64,000 nucleotides of DNA, taken from Phycisphaerae bacterium. GTDB lineage: Bacteria > Planctomycetota > Phycisphaerae > UBA1845. A program made the position numbers and the translations under genes. The first letter of the stretch is position 1. Every line of letters begins with the position of its first letter. The notes under the pieces were generated by a model. It saw only the letters and a list, made by a program, of their open reading frames with translations, made no database searches and was not told where the DNA came from. The DNA lies in the NCBI GenBank assembly GCA_029260135.1, contig JAJDDV010000155.1, positions 1 to 64,000 on the forward strand. Direction: 5' to 3'. Below are positions 28,470 through 37,371 of the stretch, in pieces.

Positions 28470-30307
28470 ACACCGTCGCCCGCGCCGTCCTCTGGACGCT
28501 GATCATCACTCCCCTTCCCTGCGCCTATTCGCAGACCGTCCCCACGACGCTGGAAGATTTCTTTCAGCCGGGGTCGCAGCCGACCAGTGGAGTCACGTAC
28601 GTGTCATTTCGGTCGAGTGCGGTGTGTGCGACCTGCCACACGGCCGGCAGCGCGGGGGCGGAGGCGATTTACGAGCCGTGGCGCGGCAGCATGATGGCCC
28701 ACTCGGCGCGCGATCCGCTGTTTCTGGCCAGCCTGGCCATCGCCAATCAGGACGCGGATTTCGCCGGTGACCTGTGCCTGCGCTGCCATACGCCGGGTGG
28801 GTGGATCTCCGGCCGTTCGTCGCCGCCGGATGGGTCGTCGCTCACCGGGTCGGATCGGGACGGCGTCAACTGCACCGCCTGTCACCGCATGGTCGAGCCG
28901 GCGTATCTTCCGGGGGTCAGTCCGATCGTGGACGAGACAATCCTGGGGGACATCGATCCGCTGCCAACCCGCCCGGGCGGGGGCAACTTCGTACTGGATC
29001 CGCAACGGCGGTATCGCGGCCCCTACGATGATCTAGCGGGAAATCCGGGGCACGCGTTTGCGTCGACGCCGTACTATCGCTCGTCGGCCTACTGCGGAAC
29101 GTGTCACGACATCGGCAATCCGGCGTTCGAGCGACAGGCGGATGACACCTATGCGCTGACGGCCATCGATGCGGCCCATCCGACCGGTGATCCGTACGAC
29201 ATGTTTCCGCTCGAGCGGACGTACAGCGAGTGGTTGCACAGTTCGTTCGCCAGAGGCGGTGTGGATATGATGGGTCGCTTCGGCGGCAACCAGCCGGTGG
29301 TGAGCACGTGCCAGGACTGTCACATGCCACGAAGACTGGGCGTGGGAAGCAACGTCACAGGCGCGCCGCTTCGGGATGACCTGGCGGCTCACGACCTGGC
29401 CGGCGGGAACGCGTGGGTGCAGGACATGTTGATCAACCTGTATCCGAACGACGGGATCGACCCCGCGCATCTCGAGGCGGGTAAGCAACGTGCCATCTCG
29501 ATGCTCACGCGGGCCTGTTCACTCGAGACGGTGCAAGAGGGAAACCGGATTCGCATACGAATCGTCAATGAGACCGGCCACAAGCTGCCGACGGGGTATC
29601 CTGAGGGGCGACGGATGTGGATCAACGTCGAGGTGTTCGACGAGGCGCTCACGTTGATCGAGGATCACGGGGCCTATGACGACGTGAGCGCCGAGCTTTC
29701 CGTCGATGATACGAAGGTGTATGAGTCCAACCTGGGTGTGGACGCTGCGGTTTCCGAGGCCACCGGGATTCCTGAAGGCAAGAGCTTTCACTTCGCTGTC
29801 AACAATGTCATTCTGAAGGACAATCGGATTCCTCCACGAGGGTTCACCAACGCGGCATATCGCGAGGTTCAGGCCGCGCCGATCGGGACACAATACGCGG
29901 ATGGTCAGTACTGGGATGACACCTGGTATCGGCTGCCTATCGCGGCGAGGTTTGTGACAGTTCGAGTTTATTACCAGACGGCGAGTAAGGAATACATCAC
30001 ATTTCTGCGTGACGAAAATCGTACGGACAGCGCGGGCGATGTGCTCTATCAGCAATGGGAGCTGACAGGCAAATCGCCGCCGGTGTTGATGGCGGTCTCG
30101 TCTCTGACGCTGGGGCCTTTCGCCGACGGGGACATCGATGGTGATCGCACGATCACGCTCGACGACTATGCAGTGTTTGAGCTTCACTGTCTAACCGGGC
30201 CTGGCAGACCGTATGTCGATCCGGGCTGTTGGCGCGTTGACTTTGACGACAACGGAGGTGGCGACCTGCGGGATTTCAGTGATCTTGCGGTAGGGTTGGG
30301 AGGTTAG
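28466..30307 (+). CDS. Exported five-haem c-type cytochrome with dockerin-like C-terminus
   Basis: 613 residues with a signal peptide (LWTLIITPLPCAYS). Five CxxCH haem-binding motifs are at C54-H58 (CATCH), C104-H108 (CLRCH), C136-H140 (CTACH), C210-H214 (CGTCH) and C282-H286 (CQDCH). A beta-domain with NETGHKLPTGYPEGRRMW follows at about 385-405, as seen in several multihaem cytochromes; it may supply a further ligand. The last 65 residues (DGDIDGDRTITLDDYAVFEL; DFDDNGGGDLRDFSDLAVGL) form a dockerin-like pair. It would act in extracytoplasmic electron transfer, with partner and redox function unknown. A close paralogue lies at 35501. It overlaps the upstream dockerin-type gene by four bases. 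Confidence 0.88.
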   Translation: MNTVARAVLWTLIITPLPCAYSQTVPTTLEDFFQPGSQPTSGVTYVSFRSSAVCATCHTAGSAGAEAIYEPWRGSMMAHSARDPLFLASLAIANQDADFAGDLCLRCHTPGGWISGRSSPPDGSSLTGSDRDGVNCTACHRMVEPAYLPGVSPIVDETILGDIDPLPTRPGGGNFVLDPQRRYRGPYDDLAGNPGHAFASTPYYRSSAYCGTCHDIGNPAFERQADDTYALTAIDAAHPTGDPYDMFPLERTYSEWLHSSFARGGVDMMGRFGGNQPVVSTCQDCHMPRRLGVGSNVTGAPLRDDLAAHDLAGGNAWVQDMLINLYPNDGIDPAHLEAGKQRAISMLTRACSLETVQEGNRIRIRIVNETGHKLPTGYPEGRRMWINVEVFDEALTLIEDHGAYDDVSAELSVDDTKVYESNLGVDAAVSEATGIPEGKSFHFAVNNVILKDNRIPPRGFTNAAYREVQAAPIGTQYADGQYWDDTWYRLPIAARFVTVRVYYQTASKEYITFLRDENRTDSAGDVLYQQWELTGKSPPVLMAVSSLTLGPFADGDIDGDRTITLDDYAVFELHCLTGPGRPYVDPGCWRVDFDDNGGGDLRDFSDLAVGLGG

Positions 30308-31377
30308 TCCTCAACTCATCGCGTACATCGAGCCGTCCGCGTACCAGCAGGCCGCTAAGGAATGCTATTGTTCGGTGAGCGTCTTCTTATCGCGGAGTGT
30401 TTGGGTGTCGGAGATGCTTGGTTGGTTCGCGAAGTTCGATAGAGTCGGCCGCTCTTGCGGAGCGTGGCGCTCAGACCGTCGGTGCCAATCGAGCCATTTT
30501 CAGGAGACTGTACGCCGCGGCCGTCACTTCGCCCTGTTGCTTGAGCTTCCAACGACCCACGAATCGACAACGTGCCAAGCCACCCACGGCCTTGCACCAG
30601 CCGATGATCTCCTCGACCCGTTTCTGAATCCGCCGGCTGATTGCGTAGGCCGCTGTCGATCCGCGAGACCGGTCACGCCGACGCGCTTGAGATGCGGAAT
30701 GGTCACCCTGGATCGGACCGTCGCCTAGAGTGAACTCTATTCGATTGTAGCGTTCGGGAGTCCATTTCGCCCGGAGAATCCTGCCAGTCTTCCGCTACGT
30801 TTGGACTGGTTGCGCTGTAGCAGAAGCGTGCAGCATACGTCCCGGACGCATCATTCTGCTCTACCAACAGGGGCCGATCAGCCAATGCCCCCAACGCCCA
30901 CCCATCCGCTGGGCCCCGCGTGCCAATGCAAAGCCCGACCATCCCCTAGCACCCTCAGCATGGCCGGCTCACCACACTCGCCCTCCGAGAAGTGCCACAT
31001 GGTGACACTCGAATGAAAACCGCATATGCGAAACGGACCCATTGACGCCCGATACTTCAGTACACGGGAGGCCTGCGTGCCCGATCCTTGCGAATCAGGA
31101 ACGGCGGCCGAAACCGTCAAACGATCGTCAGGTGCCGTGCCGAGGCAGAGGGCACGGGCATGCCATGCTGACGGCGTCATGGATCGGGCTCCGCGCCAGT
31201 GCCGCCATGTCCGTCAACGGCAGAGCACCCCAGATGCGGTCTCGGGGACCAAGGACATCGCAGCGTGCGCCCCGGACGCACCCTGCTTCTGAGAAACTCC
31301 GTGGGTTTTCGCGCGCGTCGGTGTCATACTCTGAGGACGGAAGTGAGGACGTGTCGAGCACGGCAGGATGAGATCGC
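30308..31377. other. 1.07-kb intergenic region containing an IS remnant
   Basis: Apart from the transposase fragment at 30471-30704, nothing in this stretch looks like a functional gene. Minus-strand frames around 30703-31180 lack ribosome binding sites and recognisable products. An AGGATGAG site at about 31364 belongs to the sigma-factor gene that follows. The region is probably the decayed footprint of one or more insertion events. Confidence 0.5.
30471..30704 (-). pseudogene. C-terminal remnant of an IS5-family transposase
   Basis: A 77-codon minus-strand frame without start codon ends at TGA (30473-30471). It contains YAISRRIQKRVEEIIGWCKA, then GGLARCRFVGRWKLK and TAAAYSLLKMARL. The R-K-R-x-E-E-x-x-G-W block with the catalytic glutamate of the DDE triad, and the downstream AAYxLxxM end, are typical of the last 70-80 residues of IS5-type transposases. 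The N-terminal two thirds and both terminal inverted repeats are missing, so the copy is dead. Confidence 0.7.
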
Positions 31378-31905
31378 ATGAAAACACAGCAGCGCGAGCG
31401 GTCGCCGGAGGACCTGATCCTCGTCTACCGGGAGACGATCGAGAAGCTCTACGCGTTTGTCTCGCGACGGGCGGGCGGGTCACGGGAACTGGCGGAGGAT
31501 GTGACGCAGGAGGCGTATCTTCGCGCCATGACCGCGTGGGCTCGCCAAGGTCTGCCCGATTGCCCGCTCGCGTGGCTTCAGACCGTGGCGCGGAACCTCC
31601 TTCTGAACCACTATCGGCGCCGACAGCCGGATCGTTTCGACGGCGGGGACGTTGACGCCGCTCTCGACCGCAAGACGTCGAACGGGGCGGAGACCGGGGC
31701 GCTGGTTTGTTGGGGGCTCGCGAGGATCAGCACAAGACACGCTCGGGTGCTGGAGGCGTATTACCTCGACGACCGGCCTGTACGTGACATCGCAGAGGAT
31801 ATCGGTGTTTCCGAACGAGCCGTCGAGGGTCGGTTGCGGCGAGCCCGCGTAGCACTGAGAAAACTACTCTTGCCCCATGTGGGCACAGAAGGAGACATGA
31901 CATGA
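31378..31905 (+). CDS. ECF-type RNA polymerase sigma factor (second system)
   Basis: 175 residues. Region 2 spans about 15-80 (YRETIEKLYAFVSRRAGG, AEDVTQEAYLRAM, AWLQTVARNLLLNHYRRRQ) and region 4 about 115-165 (VLEAYYLDDRPVRDIAEDIG, SERAVEGRLRRARVAL). AGGATGAG precedes ATG 31378. Its stop overlaps the next start by four bases (ATGA), and that gene encodes a membrane protein in the position normally held by an anti-sigma factor. The sigma is only distantly similar to the one at 17784. Confidence 0.88.
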   Translation: MKTQQRERSPEDLILVYRETIEKLYAFVSRRAGGSRELAEDVTQEAYLRAMTAWARQGLPDCPLAWLQTVARNLLLNHYRRRQPDRFDGGDVDAALDRKTSNGAETGALVCWGLARISTRHARVLEAYYLDDRPVRDIAEDIGVSERAVEGRLRRARVALRKLLLPHVGTEGDMT

Positions 31906-32822
31906 CCCTTCATCATCAACCGGATCCGGAGTTCGTCGGCCATCTCGAGCGGGAATTGCAGTCGACGATTCGCCGACAGTGTCAGTTCGAGAACGGGCGG
32001 CCGGAGCGAATGAATGGCGGGCGCCGTCTTCGATGGACGACGGTTTTCGTCGCGCTGGCTGCGATGGGGATCGGGAGTGCAGCTACGTTTGCGGTGACGC
32101 AGCGTCTGGCCGCGCGGACGGCGCACCTGATCATCGCCCGGTCGGAGGCGATTCTGGAGTTTGCCAATGCGCGCAAGGAGATGTTCCTCGAAGAACTTCG
32201 CGAGAGGGAGGGACTTGTCGCGGATGGGATGCTCACTTCGCAAGAGGTTGACGCCATGCGGCTCGAGCATGCGCAGGTCAAAGCCGATGCCTCAGCTCGT
32301 GCGCTCGACGTCGAAGAATCGCGAATCACCGGGCGTGACCCGGACAACTCGCTCTCGGCGCCGCTCTTTGGGGGACGCGATTTCGTGACGGAGCGCTTGG
32401 AACTGGAGCGGGCGGTGCTGGCGCAGCGCGCAGCCATGGTCGAGAAGCTGGCGTCCAGGCCTGGACTATTTCAGCAGGAAGTCTCGGCGATGGCGATGGA
32501 GCAAGAAGCCGTCCGAGCTGCGGTAGCGGTCGTCGATGAACGTATCGCACTTCGGCAGGACTACATCGATGGGACGCGAACAGCTCGCCAGATCGAACTG
32601 GCGGATCTGCAGTTTTCGGTCGGGCGGCAGCGGGAGACGGCTGAGCTGCGCGTGGCCGAGGTGCAGAAGCACCTGGACCGCATGCGTACCCTGGTCGAGG
32701 GCGGGCTCGCTTCGCGATCGGAGGCGCGGCAGGTCGAGATCGAGTATCGGGCGGTGGTGTTGCAGCGCGACCTGGCGGTGTTGGAGATGCAGATTCTCGA
32801 GGAGAAGCTGGCGGGTCCGTGA
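31902..32822 (+). CDS. Single-pass membrane protein with long coiled coil, putative regulator of the upstream sigma factor
   Basis: 306 residues. A short cytoplasmic N-terminus (about 1-45, MTLHHQPDPEFVGHLERELQ) is followed by one membrane helix (VFVALAAMGIGSAATFAV). About 235 periplasmic residues follow, predicted from heptad-like Leu/Ala/Glu patterns to be largely coiled coil (HLIIARSEAILEFANARKEM through LEMQILEEKL). No HxxxCxxC zinc finger is present, so if it is an anti-sigma factor it is a non-ZAS type. Four-base overlap with the sigma gene supports a functional link. Resemblance to membrane-fusion-protein coiled coils is an alternative reading. Confidence 0.65.
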   Translation: MTLHHQPDPEFVGHLERELQSTIRRQCQFENGRPERMNGGRRLRWTTVFVALAAMGIGSAATFAVTQRLAARTAHLIIARSEAILEFANARKEMFLEELREREGLVADGMLTSQEVDAMRLEHAQVKADASARALDVEESRITGRDPDNSLSAPLFGGRDFVTERLELERAVLAQRAAMVEKLASRPGLFQQEVSAMAMEQEAVRAAVAVVDERIALRQDYIDGTRTARQIELADLQFSVGRQRETAELRVAEVQKHLDRMRTLVEGGLASRSEARQVEIEYRAVVLQRDLAVLEMQILEEKLAGP

Positions 32823-32954
32823 CTGTGGGTTGGGCGGGATCCTAATCTGTCGGTACTGCACGTTAGGGGGTATCCTCTGGTACAGGTTTGGTGAGAGCGC
32901 GTTCAGTGCAGCAGGTTGGCGGGCGTAACGCCAACGGATGCGTGGAGGTTCTTG

Positions 32955-35132
32955 ATGCGGAAGTTCCTGTGCCGAGGATGCCTTGGTCTTGTCCTGCTGC
33001 TCGCGGTGGCGCGGACTGGTGCGGCGCAAGAGGATCAGGGCAGGGCCGGGCTTTCGGACGCGGCGGCGTTGGGGAGAACGCTTCTGCGCGATCACCGGAA
33101 CCTCGTTCCCGAAGATCGTCGAGCGGAACTCGGTCGGCTTGCGGACCGGGCTGGGGAAGCCATTCAGCGCGTCAAGGATGGTGTACCCCCGACGACGGGC
33201 GAATCGGCGGCGGATTCGGGTGAGCGGTTGCTCGATCGGCTCGGTGCGTTTCTGGATTCACTTACGGCGGTGGTGCGTGTCGAGGTCGTTGACGGCCTGC
33301 CCCGGACCGTGAGCCGCAGTCCGTCTTCGTTGCCTGGTGATCGAGGGGCGGTGCTCTTGCGCATCGCCGCGGGTGATGGCGGATCCCATTTTGTCACAAC
33401 GTCGCATGATCTATCCGACGGAAGTGAGAGCGTCCAGATCGCGGTTGCCGGTCGTGGCGTTACGTGGGCGTTGGTCGGGTTGATGAACGTTCCGCCTGGA
33501 CCATCGTCGCTGCTCTTCAAATTCGAGGGTGTTATCGAGCGGTGGATACCGTTCCTCTGGAATGTGACGGCCCCGAAGCCCGGACGACTCCGTATCAACA
33601 TTCTCGACGAGAAGGGAACGGGGTCGACGCCGGCGATGGTGCGTTTGGTCTGGGACACGGACGGTCACGTTCGCCGACCTGGAAATGCCATTCTCTTGGC
33701 ACCACAGTTCGACGGGCAGGGCGAACCGGACGATCCTCGGCAGGCGAATCTACCTGGTCGTCTCGAGGGCGCCTATTGGTGCGTACCGGAGTCCTTTGAC
33801 ATGGCGGTCTCCCCTGGAACATGGTCACTGACGATCCGTCGCGGGATCGAGCATGTTCCGGTCTTCGACACGATCAGGGTGGAGTCGGGACAGCGGGTCG
33901 AGAAGACCTATCAGGTGCGCCGGTTTGTGGATATGCGCAAGCTTGGATGGTACTCGGGGGACGGCCACATCCACGGACGGTTGACCAGTGACCGTGATGC
34001 CGAACAGCTCCTTACTTGGGTGCGGGCTGAGGACATTCACCTCGCCAACGTCCTGAAGATGGGCGACATCAATCGTACCTATTTTCAGCAGCGGGGCTTC
34101 GGGCCGGACTACCGCGTGCTGGACGGCGATTACGCGCTGGTTCCGGGGCAGGAGTGTCCGCGATCCTACGAGCAGCTCGGGCACACCGTGGCGTGGAATA
34201 CGCGCCGGATGGTGCGCGACACGAGCCGCTACTATCTGTATGACGAGGCGATGAAGGCGCTTCGGGCCGACGGTGCCGTAACGGGTTACGCTCATGTCGA
34301 ATCGAACCACTTCGAGGTAGACCGCGACATGAGCCTGAATGTTCCGAAGGGTCTGGCCGACTTTGTCGAGATTCTACAGTTCGGTCGGCTCGGGACGGAC
34401 CTTTACTACGGATTCCTCAACCTCGGGTTCAAGCTGACGGCGGCGGCGGGGAGCGACGTTCCGTGGGGCGGATCGATCGGCGAAGTGCGCATGTATGCCT
34501 ATCTGGGTGATACGGCGTTTTCACCGGACGCCTGGTTTGCCGCGGTCAAGCGAGGTCGAACGTTTGTCACGAACGGACTGATGATCGATCTTCGCGTGGA
34601 TGAAGCGTTTCCCGGCGATGAACTCGCCGCCACTGACGGCCGGCATGTGCGGGTTCGCGCGCGGGCGTGGGGGCATGCGAAGGGTGCCATTCCGGGACGG
34701 CTCGACGTCGTCGTTCAGGGTGAGGTGGTTCGCAGCGCATCGCCGCGCGACGTGGGTATCACGGAGTTGTCTCTTGATTTCACGCTTCCCGCACAAAACG
34801 GTTTTTGGGTGGCAGCATCTGCTGAGGGTGAGGATGGATCGGCGGCGCATACGACGCCGGTGTATGTGGTTCGGTCGTCGCTTCGTTTTTGGAAGCACGA
34901 AGAGGTTGACGAATTGATTGGCAAGCGGATGGAGAGCCTGGCGGACATTGAGCGGCTGGTACGAACCGCGAGGCAGCTAGACCGTCAGGGAAGCATTGAA
35001 TACCACCGCCCTTGGAAGCAACTGGCGTTGCAGAGCGCCGCGCTGCTCGACCGGGTGGAGGCTGCTCGCCGTTTTTATGAAGGCCTTGAACAAACGGCGA
35101 GAGAGGAGCGGGCGTTGAGGCAGAAGCGCTAA
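32955..35132 (+). CDS. CehA/McbA-type metallohydrolase (PHP-like), exported
   Basis: 725 residues. GGAGG seven bases upstream fixes ATG 32955, followed by a signal peptide (CLGLVLLLAVARTGAA). After an N-terminal region of about 320 residues (helical start, then beta-rich), the catalytic PHP-like domain begins with YSGDGHIHG near residue 337, the metal-binding DxHxH pattern. It continues with GAVTGYAHVESNH and AAAGSDVPW. CehA/McbA enzymes include carbaryl and ester hydrolases, but most members have unknown substrates. The C-terminal 100 residues are helical. It may be transcribed with the upstream sigma/membrane-protein pair (132-base gap). Confidence 0.8.
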   Translation: MRKFLCRGCLGLVLLLAVARTGAAQEDQGRAGLSDAAALGRTLLRDHRNLVPEDRRAELGRLADRAGEAIQRVKDGVPPTTGESAADSGERLLDRLGAFLDSLTAVVRVEVVDGLPRTVSRSPSSLPGDRGAVLLRIAAGDGGSHFVTTSHDLSDGSESVQIAVAGRGVTWALVGLMNVPPGPSSLLFKFEGVIERWIPFLWNVTAPKPGRLRINILDEKGTGSTPAMVRLVWDTDGHVRRPGNAILLAPQFDGQGEPDDPRQANLPGRLEGAYWCVPESFDMAVSPGTWSLTIRRGIEHVPVFDTIRVESGQRVEKTYQVRRFVDMRKLGWYSGDGHIHGRLTSDRDAEQLLTWVRAEDIHLANVLKMGDINRTYFQQRGFGPDYRVLDGDYALVPGQECPRSYEQLGHTVAWNTRRMVRDTSRYYLYDEAMKALRADGAVTGYAHVESNHFEVDRDMSLNVPKGLADFVEILQFGRLGTDLYYGFLNLGFKLTAAAGSDVPWGGSIGEVRMYAYLGDTAFSPDAWFAAVKRGRTFVTNGLMIDLRVDEAFPGDELAATDGRHVRVRARAWGHAKGAIPGRLDVVVQGEVVRSASPRDVGITELSLDFTLPAQNGFWVAASAEGEDGSAAHTTPVYVVRSSLRFWKHEEVDELIGKRMESLADIERLVRTARQLDRQGSIEYHRPWKQLALQSAALLDRVEAARRFYEGLEQTAREERALRQKR

Positions 35133-35500
35133 GGTCCGCCGCCGCGCGGATGGTTCGGCGACAGTTTTCGACACATCACGTACAGCCACACGGGAAGAAC
35201 CGTTCTCTTGCCCGGAATCATTCTCGTTCGGCATCTTCATGACCGGAAACAAGCGCTCTGACGTATCGCCCGACAGGGGGGCGTTGCATTGCACGGATAG
35301 CGGAATTCGGGTACACTGATGCCGTGGGGATCACGCTTTTGAACGGTTGCTCGAAGTGGGCTGACCGTCACCCCGGGCCGTGCGGCCGGAGACTCAAAGC
35401 ATTGGGCTGCGATCGAGCGCGTTGAGCTATCGCTGCAGCGTAAACGATGCCACGGATGAGGGCGTGATCCGACGACGATTTCCTTCACAGGGGGAGACGC
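35133..35500. other. Intergenic region with candidate promoter for the second cytochrome
   Basis: 368 bases without a supported gene. The best promoter match is TTGCAC (35289-35294), 17-base spacer, TACACT (35312-35317); only three and four of six bases match, so it is weak. The segment ends in a strong ribosome binding site, GGGGGAG, four bases before ATG 35501. Confidence 0.4.
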
Positions 35501-37342
35501 ATGTTGGCGATGAAGAGTCGGCACATTCGTTGGAGCGGTTGTGCGTTCGCACTGATCGCTTCGTTATCGGGAGTCGTGGCTTCGTACGGTGCGGAGCCGC
35601 CGACTCCGGCGACGACGACGGTTATAGATTTCTTTCGTGGGGGCAGCCAGCCAACCAGTACGTATGAGCAGTTCGTGACGAGCCGCAACTGCGGTTTGTG
35701 TCACAGGAGCGATGACGCTTCGATTCTGATCAACAAGCCGTGGGAAGGCAGCATGCACGGTTTGTCGGCTAGAGACCCGCTGTGGCGCGCGTCGTTTACG
35801 ATTGCCGAGCAGGATGCGCCGTTTGTGGGTGACATGTGCATTCGCTGTCATGTGCCGCGGGCGTGGATTATGGGTCGCTCAAAGCCGACGGACGGTTCCA
35901 AGATCAATCGAGGTGACCGCGACGGGGTGACGTGTCATTACTGCCATCGCATGGTCGACCCATTCTACAAGGAGGGGGTCAGTCCGGCGATCGACGCGGC
36001 GATTCTTGATAACATTCAGGATCTTCCGACCGCGCATGGGAGCGCCGGGGCCGTACTGGATCCCTTCAATCGCCTGCGCGGTAGCCGGGCGGAACCTAAT
36101 CCGCACAGCCGGTTCAAGTCGCCGTTCTTCGAGGAGTCGGCGATCTGCGAAACGTGTCACGACGTGAGCAACCCGGCGCTCGATCGCCAGCCGGACGGCA
36201 CCTACGTCGGCAACGCGTCCGATACGCGTCACCCGACGATGCAGAAGCACGACATGTTCCCCGGCGAGCGGACGTCGAGCGAATGGAAGGCCAGCGCCTA
36301 CGCCAAAGGCGGTGTGGACGCAGAGGGGCGATTTGGCGGCAACAAGCGAATCGTCAGCACGTGCCAAGACTGCCACATGCCTGACACCACCGCCAAAGGC
36401 GCGAAAACCGGACCGATCCGCGACGACCTTGCGGATCACGGGATGTACGGCGGCGGTACGTGGATTCCGCTCGTCGTGGCGAACCTCTATCCGGACGAGG
36501 TGGATCCGGTGGCGATTGCCATGGGTGTCGCGGGGTCGAAGTCCATTCTGGAGCGGGCGGCCACGCTCGAACTGTCGCAGTCGGGTGAGGTCGTCGATGT
36601 GCGGTTGATCAACGAGACGGGTCACAAGCTGCCGACCGGTCAGCCTGAAGGCCGTGAGATGTGGATCAACGTGCGGTTCATCGACGATGCGGGGCAGTTG
36701 ATCGCAGAGCGTGGTGCGTATGATGCGTCCACGGGTCGACCGTCGACCGAAGACAGCAAGATGTATGAAATCGTCCTCGGAATCGACCAGGCGACGGCCG
36801 ATGCGACCGGACTGCCGGTAGGCCCGACCCACCACGTGGCGTTCTGCAATGTGATCTATAAGGACAACCGAATTCCACCACGCGGATACTTGAACGCAGA
36901 ATTCGAGCGGATCGGCGCGCCGGTGGTCGGCGCCTATTTCCAGGACGGGCAGTACTGGGATGACACGCGGTTCGCCCTTCCGAAAAACACGGTTCGTGTG
37001 GAGGTCGCGGCCTACTACAAGACGGCGAGCACGGACTTTATCGAGTTTCTGCGTGACGCCAACTTCACGAACGATTCCGGGCAGGTTCTGTACGACCAGT
37101 GGGAAATTACGGGTCGCTCGCCGCCGGTGAAGATGGTCTCGGGAGCGATCGATCTGGTGCCGTTCGACGTCGGCGATTTCAACGAGGATGGGGTTGTCGA
37201 CGTTGCGGATGCGCCGGGGTTTGTGGCTTGTCTCGACGGACTGGGCTCGGGGCCGTGTGATCCGGGTGATCTTGACGGCGACAACGACGTGGACCTCGTC
37301 GACGCCGGTCGATTCCAGCGTCGGTTTGGGTCTTCAGAGTAA
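35501..37342 (+). CDS. Exported five-haem c-type cytochrome with dockerin-like C-terminus (paralogue)
   Basis: 613 residues, the same length as the cytochrome at 28466 and similar throughout. It has a signal peptide (CAFALIASLSGVVASYG) and five CxxCH motifs in order CGLCH, CIRCH, CHYCH, CETCH and CQDCH. It shares RDGVTCHYCHRMVDPFYKEG with the equivalent segment of its paralogue, and NETGHKLPTGQPEGREMW in the beta-domain. The C-terminus (GDFNEDGVVDVADAPGFVAC; GDLDGDNDVDLVDAGRFQ) is a clearer dockerin-like pair than in the paralogue. GGGGGAG precedes ATG 35501. The two genes probably arose by local duplication; they are 5.2 kb apart with the IS remnant between them. Confidence 0.9.
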   Translation: MLAMKSRHIRWSGCAFALIASLSGVVASYGAEPPTPATTTVIDFFRGGSQPTSTYEQFVTSRNCGLCHRSDDASILINKPWEGSMHGLSARDPLWRASFTIAEQDAPFVGDMCIRCHVPRAWIMGRSKPTDGSKINRGDRDGVTCHYCHRMVDPFYKEGVSPAIDAAILDNIQDLPTAHGSAGAVLDPFNRLRGSRAEPNPHSRFKSPFFEESAICETCHDVSNPALDRQPDGTYVGNASDTRHPTMQKHDMFPGERTSSEWKASAYAKGGVDAEGRFGGNKRIVSTCQDCHMPDTTAKGAKTGPIRDDLADHGMYGGGTWIPLVVANLYPDEVDPVAIAMGVAGSKSILERAATLELSQSGEVVDVRLINETGHKLPTGQPEGREMWINVRFIDDAGQLIAERGAYDASTGRPSTEDSKMYEIVLGIDQATADATGLPVGPTHHVAFCNVIYKDNRIPPRGYLNAEFERIGAPVVGAYFQDGQYWDDTRFALPKNTVRVEVAAYYKTASTDFIEFLRDANFTNDSGQVLYDQWEITGRSPPVKMVSGAIDLVPFDVGDFNEDGVVDVADAPGFVACLDGLGSGPCDPGDLDGDNDVDLVDAGRFQRRFGSSE

Positions 37343-37371
37343 TGGTATGCACGCGTTGGGGAGGAAGTACT

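Noticed and set aside
30703-31180. Minus-strand frames as genes or a second transposase part
   Set aside because: They are in different frames, have no ribosome sites, and show no transposase motif beyond the fragment ending at 30471.
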